A DNA stretch of 64,000 nucleotides from Candidatus Binataceae bacterium (GCA_035650475.1 DASRHP010000008.1:124001-188000); one strand, 5' to 3'. Positions 1 through 8,496 are shown, numbered from the stretch's first letter. Made by a program: numbers and translations. Notes: generated by a model from the sequence alone, not told the origin.

Positions 1-82
1 GCCTGGATCAGCGACGGGCCTCGATAGCCGTTGCCGGCGATGCTCAGTCGTTTCTCCTGATGCTTGGAAAGGAGATATTGCA

Positions 83-292
83 ATGGCGGACAATGACCGA
101 AGGCGTTCGCATTTCGAGACCGCAGGGAAGGTGATGACCGTCAAGGAAGTTTCGGACTATTTGCGAGTCCATCCTTCGACGATCTACCGATTGGTGAAAC
201 GCGGGCAGATCCCAGCGTTTCGCATCGGGAGCGATTGGCGCTTCAACGTGGAAACGATCGATCAGTGGCGCACGCAGCGCGAGAGCAGATAG
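83..292 (+). CDS. Excisionase-family HTH DNA-binding protein, copy 1
   Basis: A 69-residue protein made almost entirely of one MerR/excisionase-type winged helix. Residues 18-50 carry the pattern MTVKEVSDYL...STIYRLVKRGQIPAFRIG, in which the recognition helix is followed by a wing ending in DWRF. An AAGGAG ribosome site lies about 9 bases before the ATG. Over the last 54 residues, 45 are identical to the protein at 687-893. No integrase or recombinase is next to it, so it is more likely a small stand-alone transcriptional regulator than a phage excisionase. The regulated genes are unknown. Confidence 0.85.
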   Translation: MADNDRRRSHFETAGKVMTVKEVSDYLRVHPSTIYRLVKRGQIPAFRIGSDWRFNVETIDQWRTQRESR

Positions 293-686
293 CCGGCGCC
301 TGAGTTGTCAGGCAAACGGCGCGCGGCGCGCGGCAGCGCAGCATTGGGGGATGATGGGCGCAGGGCGAGGCAGGCCCGGCGTCAGCGGTCAGGTTCAGAG
401 CGGATGGTTCGGGAGCCGGGCGGGGTCGCGCACGCGGAGGAGGCGGAAGCGGGGAGCTTCAAAAGGCACCTATTTCTGCACTGCGAGACAACTTTGAGCC
501 TTGAATGGCCGGCCATCGTCGGCATTACTGGCCTAATTTTTTTCTTCGCGACTTTATTTCTGCGGGAATCGTCTATCGCACGAGATTTTTGTCTGGGTGC
601 CCGGAAGCGCGCGACAGACGCTTGCTTTTTGTAATAGGATTCGCGCCGCGGGAGGGCTTGGTCGTCCCGAACAGAGAGAGCAGGCG
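293..686. other. Intergenic spacer between the two excisionase-like genes
   Basis: This 394-base stretch has no credible gene; the reading frames crossing it have no family features. The first half is G+C-rich. The part from about 465 to 640 is clearly richer in A+T and contains a 10-base palindrome (TGGCCGGCCA, 505-514) followed by a T run near 538-544. It may hold the terminator of copy 1 and the promoter of copy 2. No exact promoter boxes could be assigned. Confidence 0.4.
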
Positions 687-893
687 ATGGCTGACCAGGA
701 CATGCGGCGTCCGCAGATCGACAATCCGAGGGTGATGACCGTCAAGGAGGTCTCCGAGTACCTCCACGTTCATCCGTCGACGATCTATCGGCTGATCAAG
801 CGCAGGCAGATCCCGGCGTTCCGGATCGGCAGCGACTGGCGCTTCAACGTCGAAACGATCGACAAGTGGCGCACGCAGAAAGAAATGAAATAG
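687..893 (+). CDS. Excisionase-family HTH DNA-binding protein, copy 2
   Basis: A 68-residue single-domain excisionase/MerR-type winged-helix protein, a tandem paralogue of the gene at 83-292. The HTH runs from MTVKEVSEYL through IPAFRIGSDWRF. The first nine or so residues and the far C-terminus differ between the copies, while the DNA-contacting part is nearly unchanged, so both probably read similar sites. A longer upstream frame (from 597) exists, but the ATG at 687 gives a protein the same length as the paralogue and begins with the same MAD residues. The role is unknown. Confidence 0.85.
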   Translation: MADQDMRRPQIDNPRVMTVKEVSEYLHVHPSTIYRLIKRRQIPAFRIGSDWRFNVETIDKWRTQKEMK

Positions 894-907
894 CTATTTG
901 ACCGTCG

Positions 908-2068
908 CTATTGCCCGACGGCCATATAGGCCCAGTACGGCGCTCCGCCCGTGGGCGACGGGTTGCCTCCGCTCATCCCGACGTACACCTTGCGCCCGAA
1001 GAAGAACGGCATGCCGAAGTCAAAGTAGTCGCCGAGCGCGGCGCCGAGGTCGTTGAAGGCGTGGTTGCCGGTGTTGAGCAGCGTGATTGCGTTGGCGATA
1101 TACACGGTCGCATGTCCCGTGATCAGGTTGACGCCGGTGTTCTGCACCTTCAGCGAAACCAGCCCGGCGGGACAATAGAACATTGTCGTTCCGCATGGCG
1201 GGATCGCGGAGCGGAAGAACAGTCCGTTGGAGCCGCTGTCGAAGAAGCCGCTGGTGGTGCGGCCGCTGTACGTGGTCCGGATGTCCAGCGTGGTGGCGTC
1301 GGCCTCATAAACATTTGCGGTAGTCGGGAGCTGATTGTTGCTCTGTGTGTCGATGCCTAGGATCAGCTTGCCGCTGACTGCCGGCGCTCCGCTGAAGGAG
1401 ATCGCCGGGAACCTGAGAATCACGCCGTTGTTGTCCACCGGCAGATGCGCCACCGGATTCTGCACTGCCTCTTCGTCCGACAGCCCGAGCCGGCCGCCGC
1501 AGCCGGCGCTGGTGCAGGGAAAGTAGGCGCCGAAGCGGTTGTCGTCCGGCAGCAGGCCAACGCCGAGGATGCCGTTGATACCGAATTGCTGCGGATTCTT
1601 GAGCAGCGGGGTGCCGAGGTTTTTACACAGCGAAGGGACTGGCGGCCAGTTGGGGTTGATCACCTGGATTGGCAGGCGCAGGATCTTCGGCTCGCCGCCC
1701 ATCTTGACGTCGGCCACGGCGATCCGGCCCCACGCGGTAAACGAGCCAAACGGCGTGCACTCGGCGATCGTCTCCCCGCCAGCCGCGGTTTCGGAGTCGA
1801 GCTTGATGGTGAGCGCCTGTCTGAAGATCCTCAGGCCGAAGGAGCCGGTATCGAGCAACAGACCGTGGATCCTCTGGCAACTGTCCGTGCCGGTGCGGCA
1901 TATCCGGACCGTGGCGAAGGGTCCGTTGAGATATTTGCCGTACGGGCCGACCCACACCGTCGTGCCCATCACGTTGGGCGGCGTCGTTTGCGCGGGCGCG
2001 GCACTCGATGCGGCAGCGAGCGCTCCGAGCACGGCGATCATCGTCCGGATCACCACGCGCAGCTTCAT
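908..2068 (-). CDS. DUF3443-family exported protein
   Basis: A 386-residue protein with an N-terminal signal peptide (MKLRVVIRTM, then an Ala-rich hydrophobic stretch ending near APAQ). The body matches what I know of DUF3443: a VWVGPYGKYLNGPFATVRIC opening, an LLDTGSFGLRIF segment resembling a retropepsin-like aspartic site, and a later FFDSGSNGLFF repeat of that motif. The two D-[ST]-G-S motifs are seen directly; any protease activity is inference. The ATG overlaps the stop of the upstream DUF2844 gene (ATGA), so the two are translationally coupled. The family is often paired with DUF2844; its cellular role is unknown. Confidence 0.8.
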   Translation of the reverse strand: MKLRVVIRTMIAVLGALAAASSAAPAQTTPPNVMGTTVWVGPYGKYLNGPFATVRICRTGTDSCQRIHGLLLDTGSFGLRIFRQALTIKLDSETAAGGETIAECTPFGSFTAWGRIAVADVKMGGEPKILRLPIQVINPNWPPVPSLCKNLGTPLLKNPQQFGINGILGVGLLPDDNRFGAYFPCTSAGCGGRLGLSDEEAVQNPVAHLPVDNNGVILRFPAISFSGAPAVSGKLILGIDTQSNNQLPTTANVYEADATTLDIRTTYSGRTTSGFFDSGSNGLFFRSAIPPCGTTMFYCPAGLVSLKVQNTGVNLITGHATVYIANAITLLNTGNHAFNDLGAALGDYFDFGMPFFFGRKVYVGMSGGNPSPTGGAPYWAYMAVGQ

Positions 2069-2583
2069 TCGATCTGCGACTCCTCCACGCCCGGCGGCAG
2101 CATCGCGGGCAGCCATGCCCGGCCCCACAGCTCGCCCATGTGGCCGCCGGTCTCGACCGTGACGTCGGGGCCCGTAACCAGGGCATGATGGAGCCCGAAG
2201 ATGGCCGGCGGCGTCCGCTCGGCGGTCTCGCGGTACTGGTTGAAGTACGCGCCAAGCAGCAGCGCGACGTCGGGCGGCATCGGTCCCCGCCACGCAATCG
2301 CGAACACGGTGCCGCCGGAGGTGACGTACTCGCGCACGACGGTGCCGTCGGGCGCCTTGAGCATCGCAACGCTGTACGGGCTCGCGGTGCGTGCGCCCGT
2401 CGGTGGCGCCGGGGCTGCGGATTGCGTCACACTCGCCTTCATCCGCGCGGCGTCGCGCGCGACCGAGGCCGAGGATTCACCCAATGTGGCGCGGGCGGGC
2501 CGCACCCCGGCGGCGAACGGCAGGATCGCCGCCGCGAGCAGAAGTACGAGTCCGCCGCAGAGCCGCCGCATCGCTGCGATCAA
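2065..2583 (-). CDS. DUF2844-family exported protein
   Basis: A 172-residue protein with an N-terminal signal sequence (MRRLCGGLVLLLAAAILPFAAG) ending near ARATLGES, which is typical of DUF2844. The centre has the YSVAMLKAPDGTVVREYVTSGGTVFAIAW region, followed by LLGAYFNQY, both recognisable for this family. Either M1 or M5 could be the start; M5 gives a more usual signal peptide. It overlaps the DUF3443 gene by four bases and forms a two-gene operon with it. A periplasmic or secreted location is likely. No enzymatic function is known to me. Confidence 0.78.
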   Translation of the reverse strand: MIAAMRRLCGGLVLLLAAAILPFAAGVRPARATLGESSASVARDAARMKASVTQSAAPAPPTGARTASPYSVAMLKAPDGTVVREYVTSGGTVFAIAWRGPMPPDVALLLGAYFNQYRETAERTPPAIFGLHHALVTGPDVTVETGGHMGELWGRAWLPAMLPPGVEESQIE

Positions 2584-2773
2584 CGTTAGAGTGCAAATGC
2601 ATGCTGTTGCAACTAAAAGTATGCGTCGGATGCGGCGCTGGCTTTTGTGTCCGGCGAGCCGCCACAGTAATGATTAGGCGAGGCGCATGAGTGTCACGAC
2701 GCGGCCGTGCCGCGGTTTGGCCGCGGTCATCCGGGCTCCGGGCGTGCTACATCCGCCGCGGAAAGGGACCAGC

Positions 2774-3388
2774 ATGAACATGAAGCGTTGGAGCAACTTC
2801 ATGACCGGAGTTGCGGGCGGCGTCCTCGGTGCGCTCGTCGCGAGCGCGGGGTTGTCGGGGCGGCTATGGCGCGGCGGCGTCGCCGAGGCGGCCGCGCACC
2901 ATCACGCGCGCACCCTGAGCGCCGACAATTTCGTCCTCGTCGATCGCCACGGCGTCAAGCGCGCCACGCTCTCGATCGTGAGCGGCGAGCCGGTCCTGGC
3001 CTTCTACGGGCCCGACGGCAAGACCGCGCGCGCCTCGATCGGCGTTAACCCCGACGGTGTTGCGCGCGTGCGCCTGTACTCGCTCAACGGCGTCCCGCAG
3101 GCGGCGCTCGGCGTCACCGGCGACGGCAAGCCGGGACTGGCACTGCTCGACCGCGGCCAGCATCTGCGCGGCACCTTTGACGTCTCGATCGGCGGCGAGC
3201 CGACGCTGAGATTGTACGACGACAAGCGTCCGCGGGTGGGGCTCGACGTGACCGAGGCGGGCTCGCCGGGCGTGGCGCTGCTCGACACCGCGGGTAAGAC
3301 GCGGGCGGCGCTGTCGCTGGCAAGCGATGGCAATCCGGCGCTGACGATGTACGACGCGGGGGGCAATTTGCTGCGCGAGCTGCCGTAG
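2774..3388 (+). CDS. Secreted beta-repeat protein of unknown function
   Basis: A 204-residue protein with an N-terminal membrane or signal segment (FMTGVAGGVLGALVASAGL). It is followed by about seven imperfect repeats of roughly 22 residues, each ending in a turn such as GPDGK, SLNGV, TAGK or DAGG. Repeat units include PVLAFYGPDGKTARASIGV and PGVALLDTAGKTRAALSLA. The ATG at 2774 is preferred over the one at 2687 because it follows a GGAAAGGG ribosome site and starts just before the hydrophobic segment. The pattern predicts a regular beta-rich domain outside the cytoplasm. I do not recognise a named family. It is the last ordinary gene before the prophage block. Confidence 0.7.
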   Translation: MNMKRWSNFMTGVAGGVLGALVASAGLSGRLWRGGVAEAAAHHHARTLSADNFVLVDRHGVKRATLSIVSGEPVLAFYGPDGKTARASIGVNPDGVARVRLYSLNGVPQAALGVTGDGKPGLALLDRGQHLRGTFDVSIGGEPTLRLYDDKRPRVGLDVTEAGSPGVALLDTAGKTRAALSLASDGNPALTMYDAGGNLLRELP

Positions 3389-3453
3389 CGCGCGGCGCTC
3401 CGCCGGACGCAAGCTGCACGCCCGCCGCACTCAGCCGCCGCGGGCGCGGCGCG

Positions 3454-4824
3454 CTAGGCGTCGCGGCGCGTCGCGCCCGCCGGCTCTAGCAGCGGCTCGT
3501 CCGCCGCCGGAGCACCCAGCCCCAGCCGCTCGAGCACCGCGCGTTGGCCGATGCGCAATCCGCGGTCGGCCAGCTCGGCTACGATGTCGGCAAACAGCTT
3601 GACGTCGGTGTCCTCGCTCAGCGCGAGCGCGAGCTGCGGGTAGCGGCGCTGCGGGCCAAGATTGAGATCGACGATCGGCCGCACGAGGTCGCGCGTCAGC
3701 GTCGCGCCCAGCCGCCGCGCGTCGGACTCGACGATATCGCGGCGCACCGCGTCATGGACCTGCGCCGCGGCGCGCGAGCCGCCGCCCTCGCGCGGCGTCT
3801 CGGTGGTCAAGGTCTGCCCGAGCACCGCCTTGCTCACCTGGCGGTCGAGGAACTCGCAGAAGCGCTCGTAGAGTTCGGCCCCGCCCGCCTGGCGCGCCTC
3901 GACGAACTGGATCACCATCGACTCCGGAATTATCGCGGCGGCGTCGACGCCGATATTGGCGACCGCGCGCAACAGCGCCTGCTTGTCGGCCTCGGTGGCG
4001 CCGGGGCCGTACTTGCCCACGCGCAGCGGCTGGCCGAAGACCTCGGCGAAGCCAAGCCAGTCCTTGAGCACGTAGTTCTTGAACAGGTAGGCCCATCCGG
4101 CGGCGCGCGCCAGCCCGCCGCGCAGCGGCAGCCCCGACTTCGCCCGGGCAATATGGACGACGAACTTGAACGGAGCGAGCGGTGCGGTCAGCGGTTGATG
4201 GCCGATTGGCGCCTCGCTCTCCGCGTACCATCGCGAGCCGCCGAAGTGGGGGGCTGCGCTCGCGCGCGGCGCCAGGCTTTGCCCCTCCTCGCGCAGCGTG
4301 CGCACCAGCAGCTCCTCGCCCGAGATCCAGTCGAACATGAACCAGCGCGGGTCGCGCCAGACCAGCCGGCGCGGGAGCCATTCGCGCCCGGCGGTGTCCC
4401 AGATGATCTCGCTGGCGGAGAAGCCCTTGCCAAGCGCGTCGAGGATATCGAACAGCGCGCTATGGAGGTCGAAGACGCCACCGTTGAGCACGTCGTTGAC
4501 GAGGTCGGCCGCCCGCCGGTCTTCGGCTGCCGGCGAGGCGGGAGTCACGACGATGCCGGCGCCGGCGAGCGCATGCTTGCGCGAGCTGAGCACGGCCAGG
4601 TAATGGAGGTCCTTCTCCTCCATCTCTTCGGCGAGTTCGAGATAGAGGTAGGGATCGCCGAATTCGGCCTCGCGCAGAATCGCGACCAGCTTTTCAGGCG
4701 TGAGGCCGGCGGACGGATGCGTAATCGAATAGATATTGCGCACGCCCGCCATGGTGGGCGCGGCCTGTTCCTCGCGCAGGCGCTCAGTATCAACTTCGCG
4801 GCCGTATGCGTCGTAGAGTGTCAT
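3454..4824 (-). CDS. Mu gp29-like portal protein (DUF935)
   Basis: A 456-residue protein recognisable as DUF935, the portal subunit of Mu-like phages, which forms the dodecameric channel at the head vertex and docks the terminase. Visible family features are the ITHPSAGLTPEKL opening, the segment around DPYLYLELAEEMEEKDLHY, the IIWDTAGREWLPRRLVWRDPRWF stretch (in two parts) and the VLGQTLTTETPREGGGSRAAAQVH region near residue 340. It is somewhat shorter than usual at the C-terminus (I recall about 500 residues), which may matter because it is the last gene of the block. Nothing phage-like follows it. Confidence 0.88.
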   Translation of the reverse strand: MTLYDAYGREVDTERLREEQAAPTMAGVRNIYSITHPSAGLTPEKLVAILREAEFGDPYLYLELAEEMEEKDLHYLAVLSSRKHALAGAGIVVTPASPAAEDRRAADLVNDVLNGGVFDLHSALFDILDALGKGFSASEIIWDTAGREWLPRRLVWRDPRWFMFDWISGEELLVRTLREEGQSLAPRASAAPHFGGSRWYAESEAPIGHQPLTAPLAPFKFVVHIARAKSGLPLRGGLARAAGWAYLFKNYVLKDWLGFAEVFGQPLRVGKYGPGATEADKQALLRAVANIGVDAAAIIPESMVIQFVEARQAGGAELYERFCEFLDRQVSKAVLGQTLTTETPREGGGSRAAAQVHDAVRRDIVESDARRLGATLTRDLVRPIVDLNLGPQRRYPQLALALSEDTDVKLFADIVAELADRGLRIGQRAVLERLGLGAPAADEPLLEPAGATRRDA

Positions 4825-4870
4825 TGGATCACCAGAGTCATTTACTCAATCCAGTATCCGGTCGAACTAC

Positions 4871-5209
4871 CTAATCCTCGGCCCTTCCGTGAAGGGAAGG
4901 GAAGCGCGAACTATTGGATGGCGCCGTATTCCTGGCGCAGTGTGCCGATCGGCGTTGTGGGTGACAGGACGGCTTTGCCGCTGACTTGGTGGTTCGCTCG
5001 CGCTCGAGGCGGTCGTTGTCCCACCTGAGGTAGCGCCATAGTTGGACCCGGCTCAGGCCGAGCGCGGCGGCCGCCCGCCGACGGTCGCCGCCGGTCCACA
5101 GCAGCGCGGCCCGGCAGCGCAGCGCCGCCAGCCGCAGCATCCATCGCCGGAACGCGGTCTGACGGTCGCGCCGGCGCCTGTGGGCCGCGCTTTTCACAGC
5201 AGCGCCCAC
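4871..5209 (-). CDS. Small basic HTH-like phage protein, uncertain
   Basis: A 112-residue reading frame between the terminase and portal genes; its ATG overlaps the terminase stop by 16 bases. Residues 44-64 (RRRAAAALGLSRVQLWRYLR) look like a helix-turn-helix of the Fis or Tn3-resolvase tail type, preceded by a basic helix. After about residue 70 the sequence is low in character and runs across a hairpin-forming repeat (4882-4896), so the true gene may end differently or be decayed. I do not recognise a family. Packing between two phage genes and the same strand are the main support. Confidence 0.45.
   Translation of the reverse strand: MGAAVKSAAHRRRRDRQTAFRRWMLRLAALRCRAALLWTGGDRRRAAAALGLSRVQLWRYLRWDNDRLERERTTKSAAKPSCHPQRRSAHCARNTAPSNSSRFPSLHGRAED
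4882..4896. repeat. Short hairpin (CCCTTC-CGT-GAAGGG)
   Basis: A perfect 6-bp stem with a 3-base loop between the portal and terminase genes, inside the 3' part of the small reading frame. It resembles the hairpins at 14545-14560 and 55488-55517, which use the same CTTCCC/GGGAAG vocabulary. The nearby text TTACTCAATCC (about 4841-4852) also recurs at 14575-14585. It may be a dispersed intergenic element of this genome that has entered the prophage. Confidence 0.4.
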
Positions 5210-6855
5210 GCGCGCAGGCGCCCGATACCCGTGCGCCTCCGGAGGTCCTCCTCCGGCGGCATCTCGAACGGCGGGTGCGGCTCGCCGCTCAACGCGCGCG
5301 GCGCACGGCGCGCCGGCATATACGCCGCCTCCTGGGCCGGAGTGAGCGTGCTCGCGTAGTAGGCGAGCGCGCCGGCGATCGCGGCATCGCCGTGGCGTCC
5401 CTTCTGAGCGCGCCGCTCGGGGACGTGAGCGAAGCCGTTATCAACGACCAGCGCGCGATGGTCGGCGAGGATTTCGGCGTCGCGCGGCAGTTCGAGCATG
5501 CGCTCCTCGAAGGCCGCCTTGTAGCGCGGCATGTGTTCGCGGTACCAGGCGGGCGAGAGCATCACCTGCGCGATGCGCGCGCCGTAGCGCTGACGCGCGG
5601 TCTCGGCGAGGTACTGGCCGTTGCCTCGCGCATCCATCGCGCCGGCGACCAGGCGCGGCATCCGGTCCGCCAGGTGAAAGAGGATCTGCTCCTGCTGGCG
5701 GAAGGGCACCCGACGAAGCTCGATCACGAACGGCGTGCGGCGCACCAGGTCGGCGCCGATTTGCAGGGGCCAGATCACGGTCAGGTCGCCGAGCCGGCCG
5801 AAGTCCTCGCCGAAGCAGCTCATCAGCTCGGGGTCAAGCGTGGCGAGCGCGGGGTCGAGGTTGCGCTCGCACCATTCGCGCGCGGCGGCGACGCGCACTT
5901 CCTCGGGCCGCTCGGCGAACTCCTCGGCGACTTCCCATCGGAGCACCGGCGCGCCCGCGCGCATCCGGCTCTCGATCAGAATCGAGCTGAGAAAAGCGCT
6001 GCCGCGCGCCCGCGGTACGCACATCAGCTCCTCGTCGGCCGACTCCCCGTATTCATCGAAAATCCGTGCGCGCCATTCGCGCTCCGCCTCGATACTCCAT
6101 CGGCGGCCGAGCTTCTGACACATCCGGTAGTAGAGTCCGTCGGCCAGCGCGTCGTCGAGCGTGATGCGATGAAGCGAGAACGGGCGGCGGCCGGCGCGGA
6201 TGTCGTTGACCAGCGCGTTGAACGGGTTGTCGGCGCCGCTGTGGGTCGAGATCACGCGCACCAGCCCGCCCCACATCGTGAACGCCAGCGCCGCCTTGAG
6301 CAGGCCGGGCAGGTCGTCATGGAAGGCGGCCTCGTCGATCACGGCGCGGCCCTGCTTGCCGCGCAGGTTGGAGGGGCGCGAGCTCAGCGCGACGATCTTG
6401 TGGCCTGAGGCGAAGCGGATGCGGTAGGCGAGGATGTCGCGGCGCTCGTCGTCGATAGCGATCTCCTCGATCGCGCGCGCCGCCTTGTTGAAGTGGCGCG
6501 CCCACGCGGCCGCGGTCTCCACGAACTCGCGCGCCATGTCGCGGTTGTAGCCGAGGTACCAGCTGTCCATCCCGCGGGCGGCGGCAGCGCTCAGCGCAGC
6601 GTCGGCGGCTTCGGTCCAGGTGATGCCGACCCGGCGCGATTTCTCAGCGACTTTGACCGGCGACTGATCGGCGAGCCATCGCACCTGGTAGGGCAGCAGC
6701 ACGTCGCCGGCGGAATTTGTTCCGCTCCCTTCTCTGAGTCCCTCCCCGATCGTTTTGGACGAGGATGGAGGTGCGGGTCGATCGGCGGCGCCGGCGGTCC
6801 GCGGGCGCCGCCGCCTGCTGGGCGGCGCGGGCGCCGGCTCGTGCGCGATACGCAT
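5194..6855 (-). CDS. Mu gp28-like terminase large subunit
   Basis: A 553-residue ATPase-nuclease that pumps phage DNA into the prohead and cuts it. The Walker A equivalent is EKSRRVGITW (residues 71-80; the Lys is displaced, as usual in this family). Walker B is AVIDEAAFHD (171-180), with D174 and E175 as the catalytic pair. The C-terminal nuclease half shows acidic positions in GEDFGRLGDLTVIW, DARGNG and RHGDAAIAGALAYY. An N-terminal extension rich in Pro and Arg (about 45 residues) precedes the motor domain. All motor and nuclease motifs look intact, although this block has no capsid genes to fill. Confidence 0.9.
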   Translation of the reverse strand: MRIAHEPAPAPPSRRRRPRTAGAADRPAPPSSSKTIGEGLREGSGTNSAGDVLLPYQVRWLADQSPVKVAEKSRRVGITWTEAADAALSAAAARGMDSWYLGYNRDMAREFVETAAAWARHFNKAARAIEEIAIDDERRDILAYRIRFASGHKIVALSSRPSNLRGKQGRAVIDEAAFHDDLPGLLKAALAFTMWGGLVRVISTHSGADNPFNALVNDIRAGRRPFSLHRITLDDALADGLYYRMCQKLGRRWSIEAEREWRARIFDEYGESADEELMCVPRARGSAFLSSILIESRMRAGAPVLRWEVAEEFAERPEEVRVAAAREWCERNLDPALATLDPELMSCFGEDFGRLGDLTVIWPLQIGADLVRRTPFVIELRRVPFRQQEQILFHLADRMPRLVAGAMDARGNGQYLAETARQRYGARIAQVMLSPAWYREHMPRYKAAFEERMLELPRDAEILADHRALVVDNGFAHVPERRAQKGRHGDAAIAGALAYYASTLTPAQEAAYMPARRAPRALSGEPHPPFEMPPEEDLRRRTGIGRLRAWALL

Positions 6856-6872
6856 ATTAGTTAAGTCCAGCC

Positions 6873-7538
6873 TTACTCAGTGCCGCTGTGGACGCGCTCT
6901 TTCGGCGTAGCCGGCGCCGCCGGCGCGGCTGCCTCGCCTTCGCCCATCAGGGCGCGCGCGTGCGGGAGCGATTCGTCGAGCGGTGGCGCCGGCAGCTCGG
7001 CCACCTCGAGTAGCGCGGCGCGGATCCTGCGCTCGGCTTCGGTCGAGAGTCCACCCGGCGCCCCCTCTCGCGCGGCCGCGACCACCTTGCGGGTGGCGGT
7101 CCGCACGCGCTTGCCGATCCCGCGGCGCATCTCCTCGGCCAGCCGGCGCATCTGCACCGCCGAGCGGCAGATCGAGGCGACATGGCGCGCGAGCGCATTG
7201 AGGTCCGCCTTCTTGGGGTCGAGCTCGCGTACCTCGACCAGCACGTTGAAGAGGTCGCTTTGCACCAGACGCATCAGCGCCTCGTTGACGGTGTCGTCGG
7301 CGCCGCCGGCCGCCTTGACCACCTCGCGCGCCTGCGCGGTAGCGATCTTGAGCGTGGCCAGTCGCCGCTCGAGGATGCGCCCGTAGCGGCTGAGCGAGTT
7401 GATGCTGATGTGACAGCCGTGCTGGTCGAGCCAGTGGACGAGGCCGCGATAGTTGGCGAAACCGCGTTCGACCAGGCGGCGGTCGAGCTCGGCGCGCAGC
7501 TCGGGCGGCAGGGTGCGGAGCTTTCCGCGCCAGGGCAT
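6873..7538 (-). CDS. DUF3486, Mu gp27-like small terminase subunit
   Basis: A 221-residue protein of the DUF3486 family, the DNA-recognition partner of the Mu-type large terminase. The N-terminus has the typical LPPELRAELDRRLVERGF...YRGLVHWLDQHG pattern with an HTH in the first 60 residues (SINSLSRYGRILERRLA). A long helical middle and an Ala/Pro-rich tail follow. It lies directly upstream of the large subunit with a 17-base gap, as in Mu relatives. It should bind the packaging start site of the element. Confidence 0.88.
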   Translation of the reverse strand: MPWRGKLRTLPPELRAELDRRLVERGFANYRGLVHWLDQHGCHISINSLSRYGRILERRLATLKIATAQAREVVKAAGGADDTVNEALMRLVQSDLFNVLVEVRELDPKKADLNALARHVASICRSAVQMRRLAEEMRRGIGKRVRTATRKVVAAAREGAPGGLSTEAERRIRAALLEVAELPAPPLDESLPHARALMGEGEAAAPAAPATPKERVHSGTE

Positions 7539-7568
7539 GACACTAGTTGGCGCAGGCCTGCATCGCGC

Positions 7569-7880
7569 TCACCAGTACTTGCGCGGGCGGGCGATTCCGG
7601 CCGGCGCGGCGGCGGTGTATTCGACGACGTCGACGCCGGCGGCGGTCAGCCGCGCATACCAGGTTTCGTTCTCGGCGCCGTCGATCTCGAGCAGGCCGAG
7701 GTCGCGCAGATAGGTAAGCTCGCGGCGCAGGGTGTTGAGGGTGAGCGGCAGCTTGATGTCGGCGAGCACGCGCCAGACGATGGTTTCCGAGACCGCGATC
7801 GGACGGCCGGCGTCGAGCACGCGCAGGATCCGCCAGCGGGCCTCTTCGCGCTGCTTCTGTTCAAGATCGATGGAGTCCAT
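7569..7880 (-). CDS. Winged-helix phage protein (Mu gp26-like)
   Basis: A 103-residue protein that reads as a winged helix: RWRILRVLDAG, then SETIVWRVLADIKLPLTLNTLRRELTYL as the HTH, then LGLLEIDG as the wing strand. This matches the small phage family annotated as VpaChn25_0724 in Mu-like genomes, found in the same place between the DUF2730 and DUF3486 genes. It probably binds DNA during packaging or late regulation, but the function is not established. The ATG lies 45 bases after the DUF2730 stop. Confidence 0.75.
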   Translation of the reverse strand: MDSIDLEQKQREEARWRILRVLDAGRPIAVSETIVWRVLADIKLPLTLNTLRRELTYLRDLGLLEIDGAENETWYARLTAAGVDVVEYTAAAPAGIARPRKYW

Positions 7881-7924
7881 TTTCCTGGTAATCCGCGCTC
7901 ACTGGGGATTGGCAGCCGGCCGTG

Positions 7925-8263
7925 TCACGGCATTGCCTCGACGCGCTCGGCCAGGCGCTGCTTGAGGTCCTCGATCTCGGCGCGCAGCTCGACCCGCATC
8001 GCGTCGAACTTCGCGTCGAGCGTGCTCGAAAAGCGGATCCAGTCCTCGCGCCGGACGTACTCCAGCGGCAGTTGGGCCTTGAGCTTGAGCATCTCGCGCT
8101 CGACCTCGTGCGAGAAGTCGCTGCCCTCGCGCTTGAGCGCGGCGATCTGGCTGTCGATCGCCGCCTCGTGGCGCTCGAACAGCCACTTGAGCGTGCCGAC
8201 GTTGAGCGCCATGAAGGCCATCAGCGCCGCCGCCAGCGTGCCGACCGCGTCCCAGCTCATCAT
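7925..8263 (-). CDS. DUF2730-type membrane-anchored coiled-coil protein (Mu gp25-like)
   Basis: A 112-residue protein with one N-terminal transmembrane helix (AVGTLAAALMAFMALNVGTL) followed by a long charged coiled coil from about residue 30 to the end. This architecture and its position upstream of the gp26/gp27-like genes fit the DUF2730 family of Mu-like phages. Its ATG overlaps the stop of the preceding gene (ATGA). It may act in lysis control or packaging; the function is unknown. Confidence 0.72.
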   Translation of the reverse strand: MMSWDAVGTLAAALMAFMALNVGTLKWLFERHEAAIDSQIAALKREGSDFSHEVEREMLKLKAQLPLEYVRREDWIRFSSTLDAKFDAMRVELRAEIEDLKQRLAERVEAMP

Positions 8264-8496
8264 TTGGGGTCGGGCTCCGTATGCGACTTGATCGCCAGCG
8301 CGCCCGCCATCGCCAGCAGCACCATCCCCAGCCCCTTGCCGTAAGCGTCGGCGTCGCCGGGGCTGAAGCGACGGGTCACCGCCACCTGCACCGCCCAGAA
8401 CACGACGTAGGCGAGCGCGCCGAGCACGCCGACCACCCGCCCGGCGTCGTAGGTCAGGTTGTCCTTGCCGGTCAGGACGTCGCTTAAGAACTTCAT
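8260..8496 (-). CDS. Two-helix membrane protein, putative holin
   Basis: A 78-residue protein with two predicted transmembrane helices: VVGVLGALAYVVFWAVQVAV (about 21-40) and LGMVLLAMAGALAIK (about 56-70). The C-terminus is short and charged, ending HTEPDPK. The pattern of a Y-DAGRV motif, a YGKGLG motif before helix 2 and a KSHTEPD tail is common in small membrane proteins of phage lysis cassettes. It sits directly after the spanin pair, overlapping it by four bases. A pore-forming holin role is therefore the best guess, but no holin family was firmly identified. Confidence 0.6.
   Translation of the reverse strand: MKFLSDVLTGKDNLTYDAGRVVGVLGALAYVVFWAVQVAVTRRFSPGDADAYGKGLGMVLLAMAGALAIKSHTEPDPK

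Noticed and set aside
83-893. The excisionase-like pair as part of an integrative element with the prophage
   Set aside because: No integrase or attachment repeats are visible, and ordinary host-like genes separate the pair from the prophage.
3544-5028. A 494-residue open frame on the plus strand across the portal gene
   Set aside because: It is a mirror of the DUF935 portal frame in G+C-rich DNA; no family features, whereas the minus-strand protein is clearly a portal.
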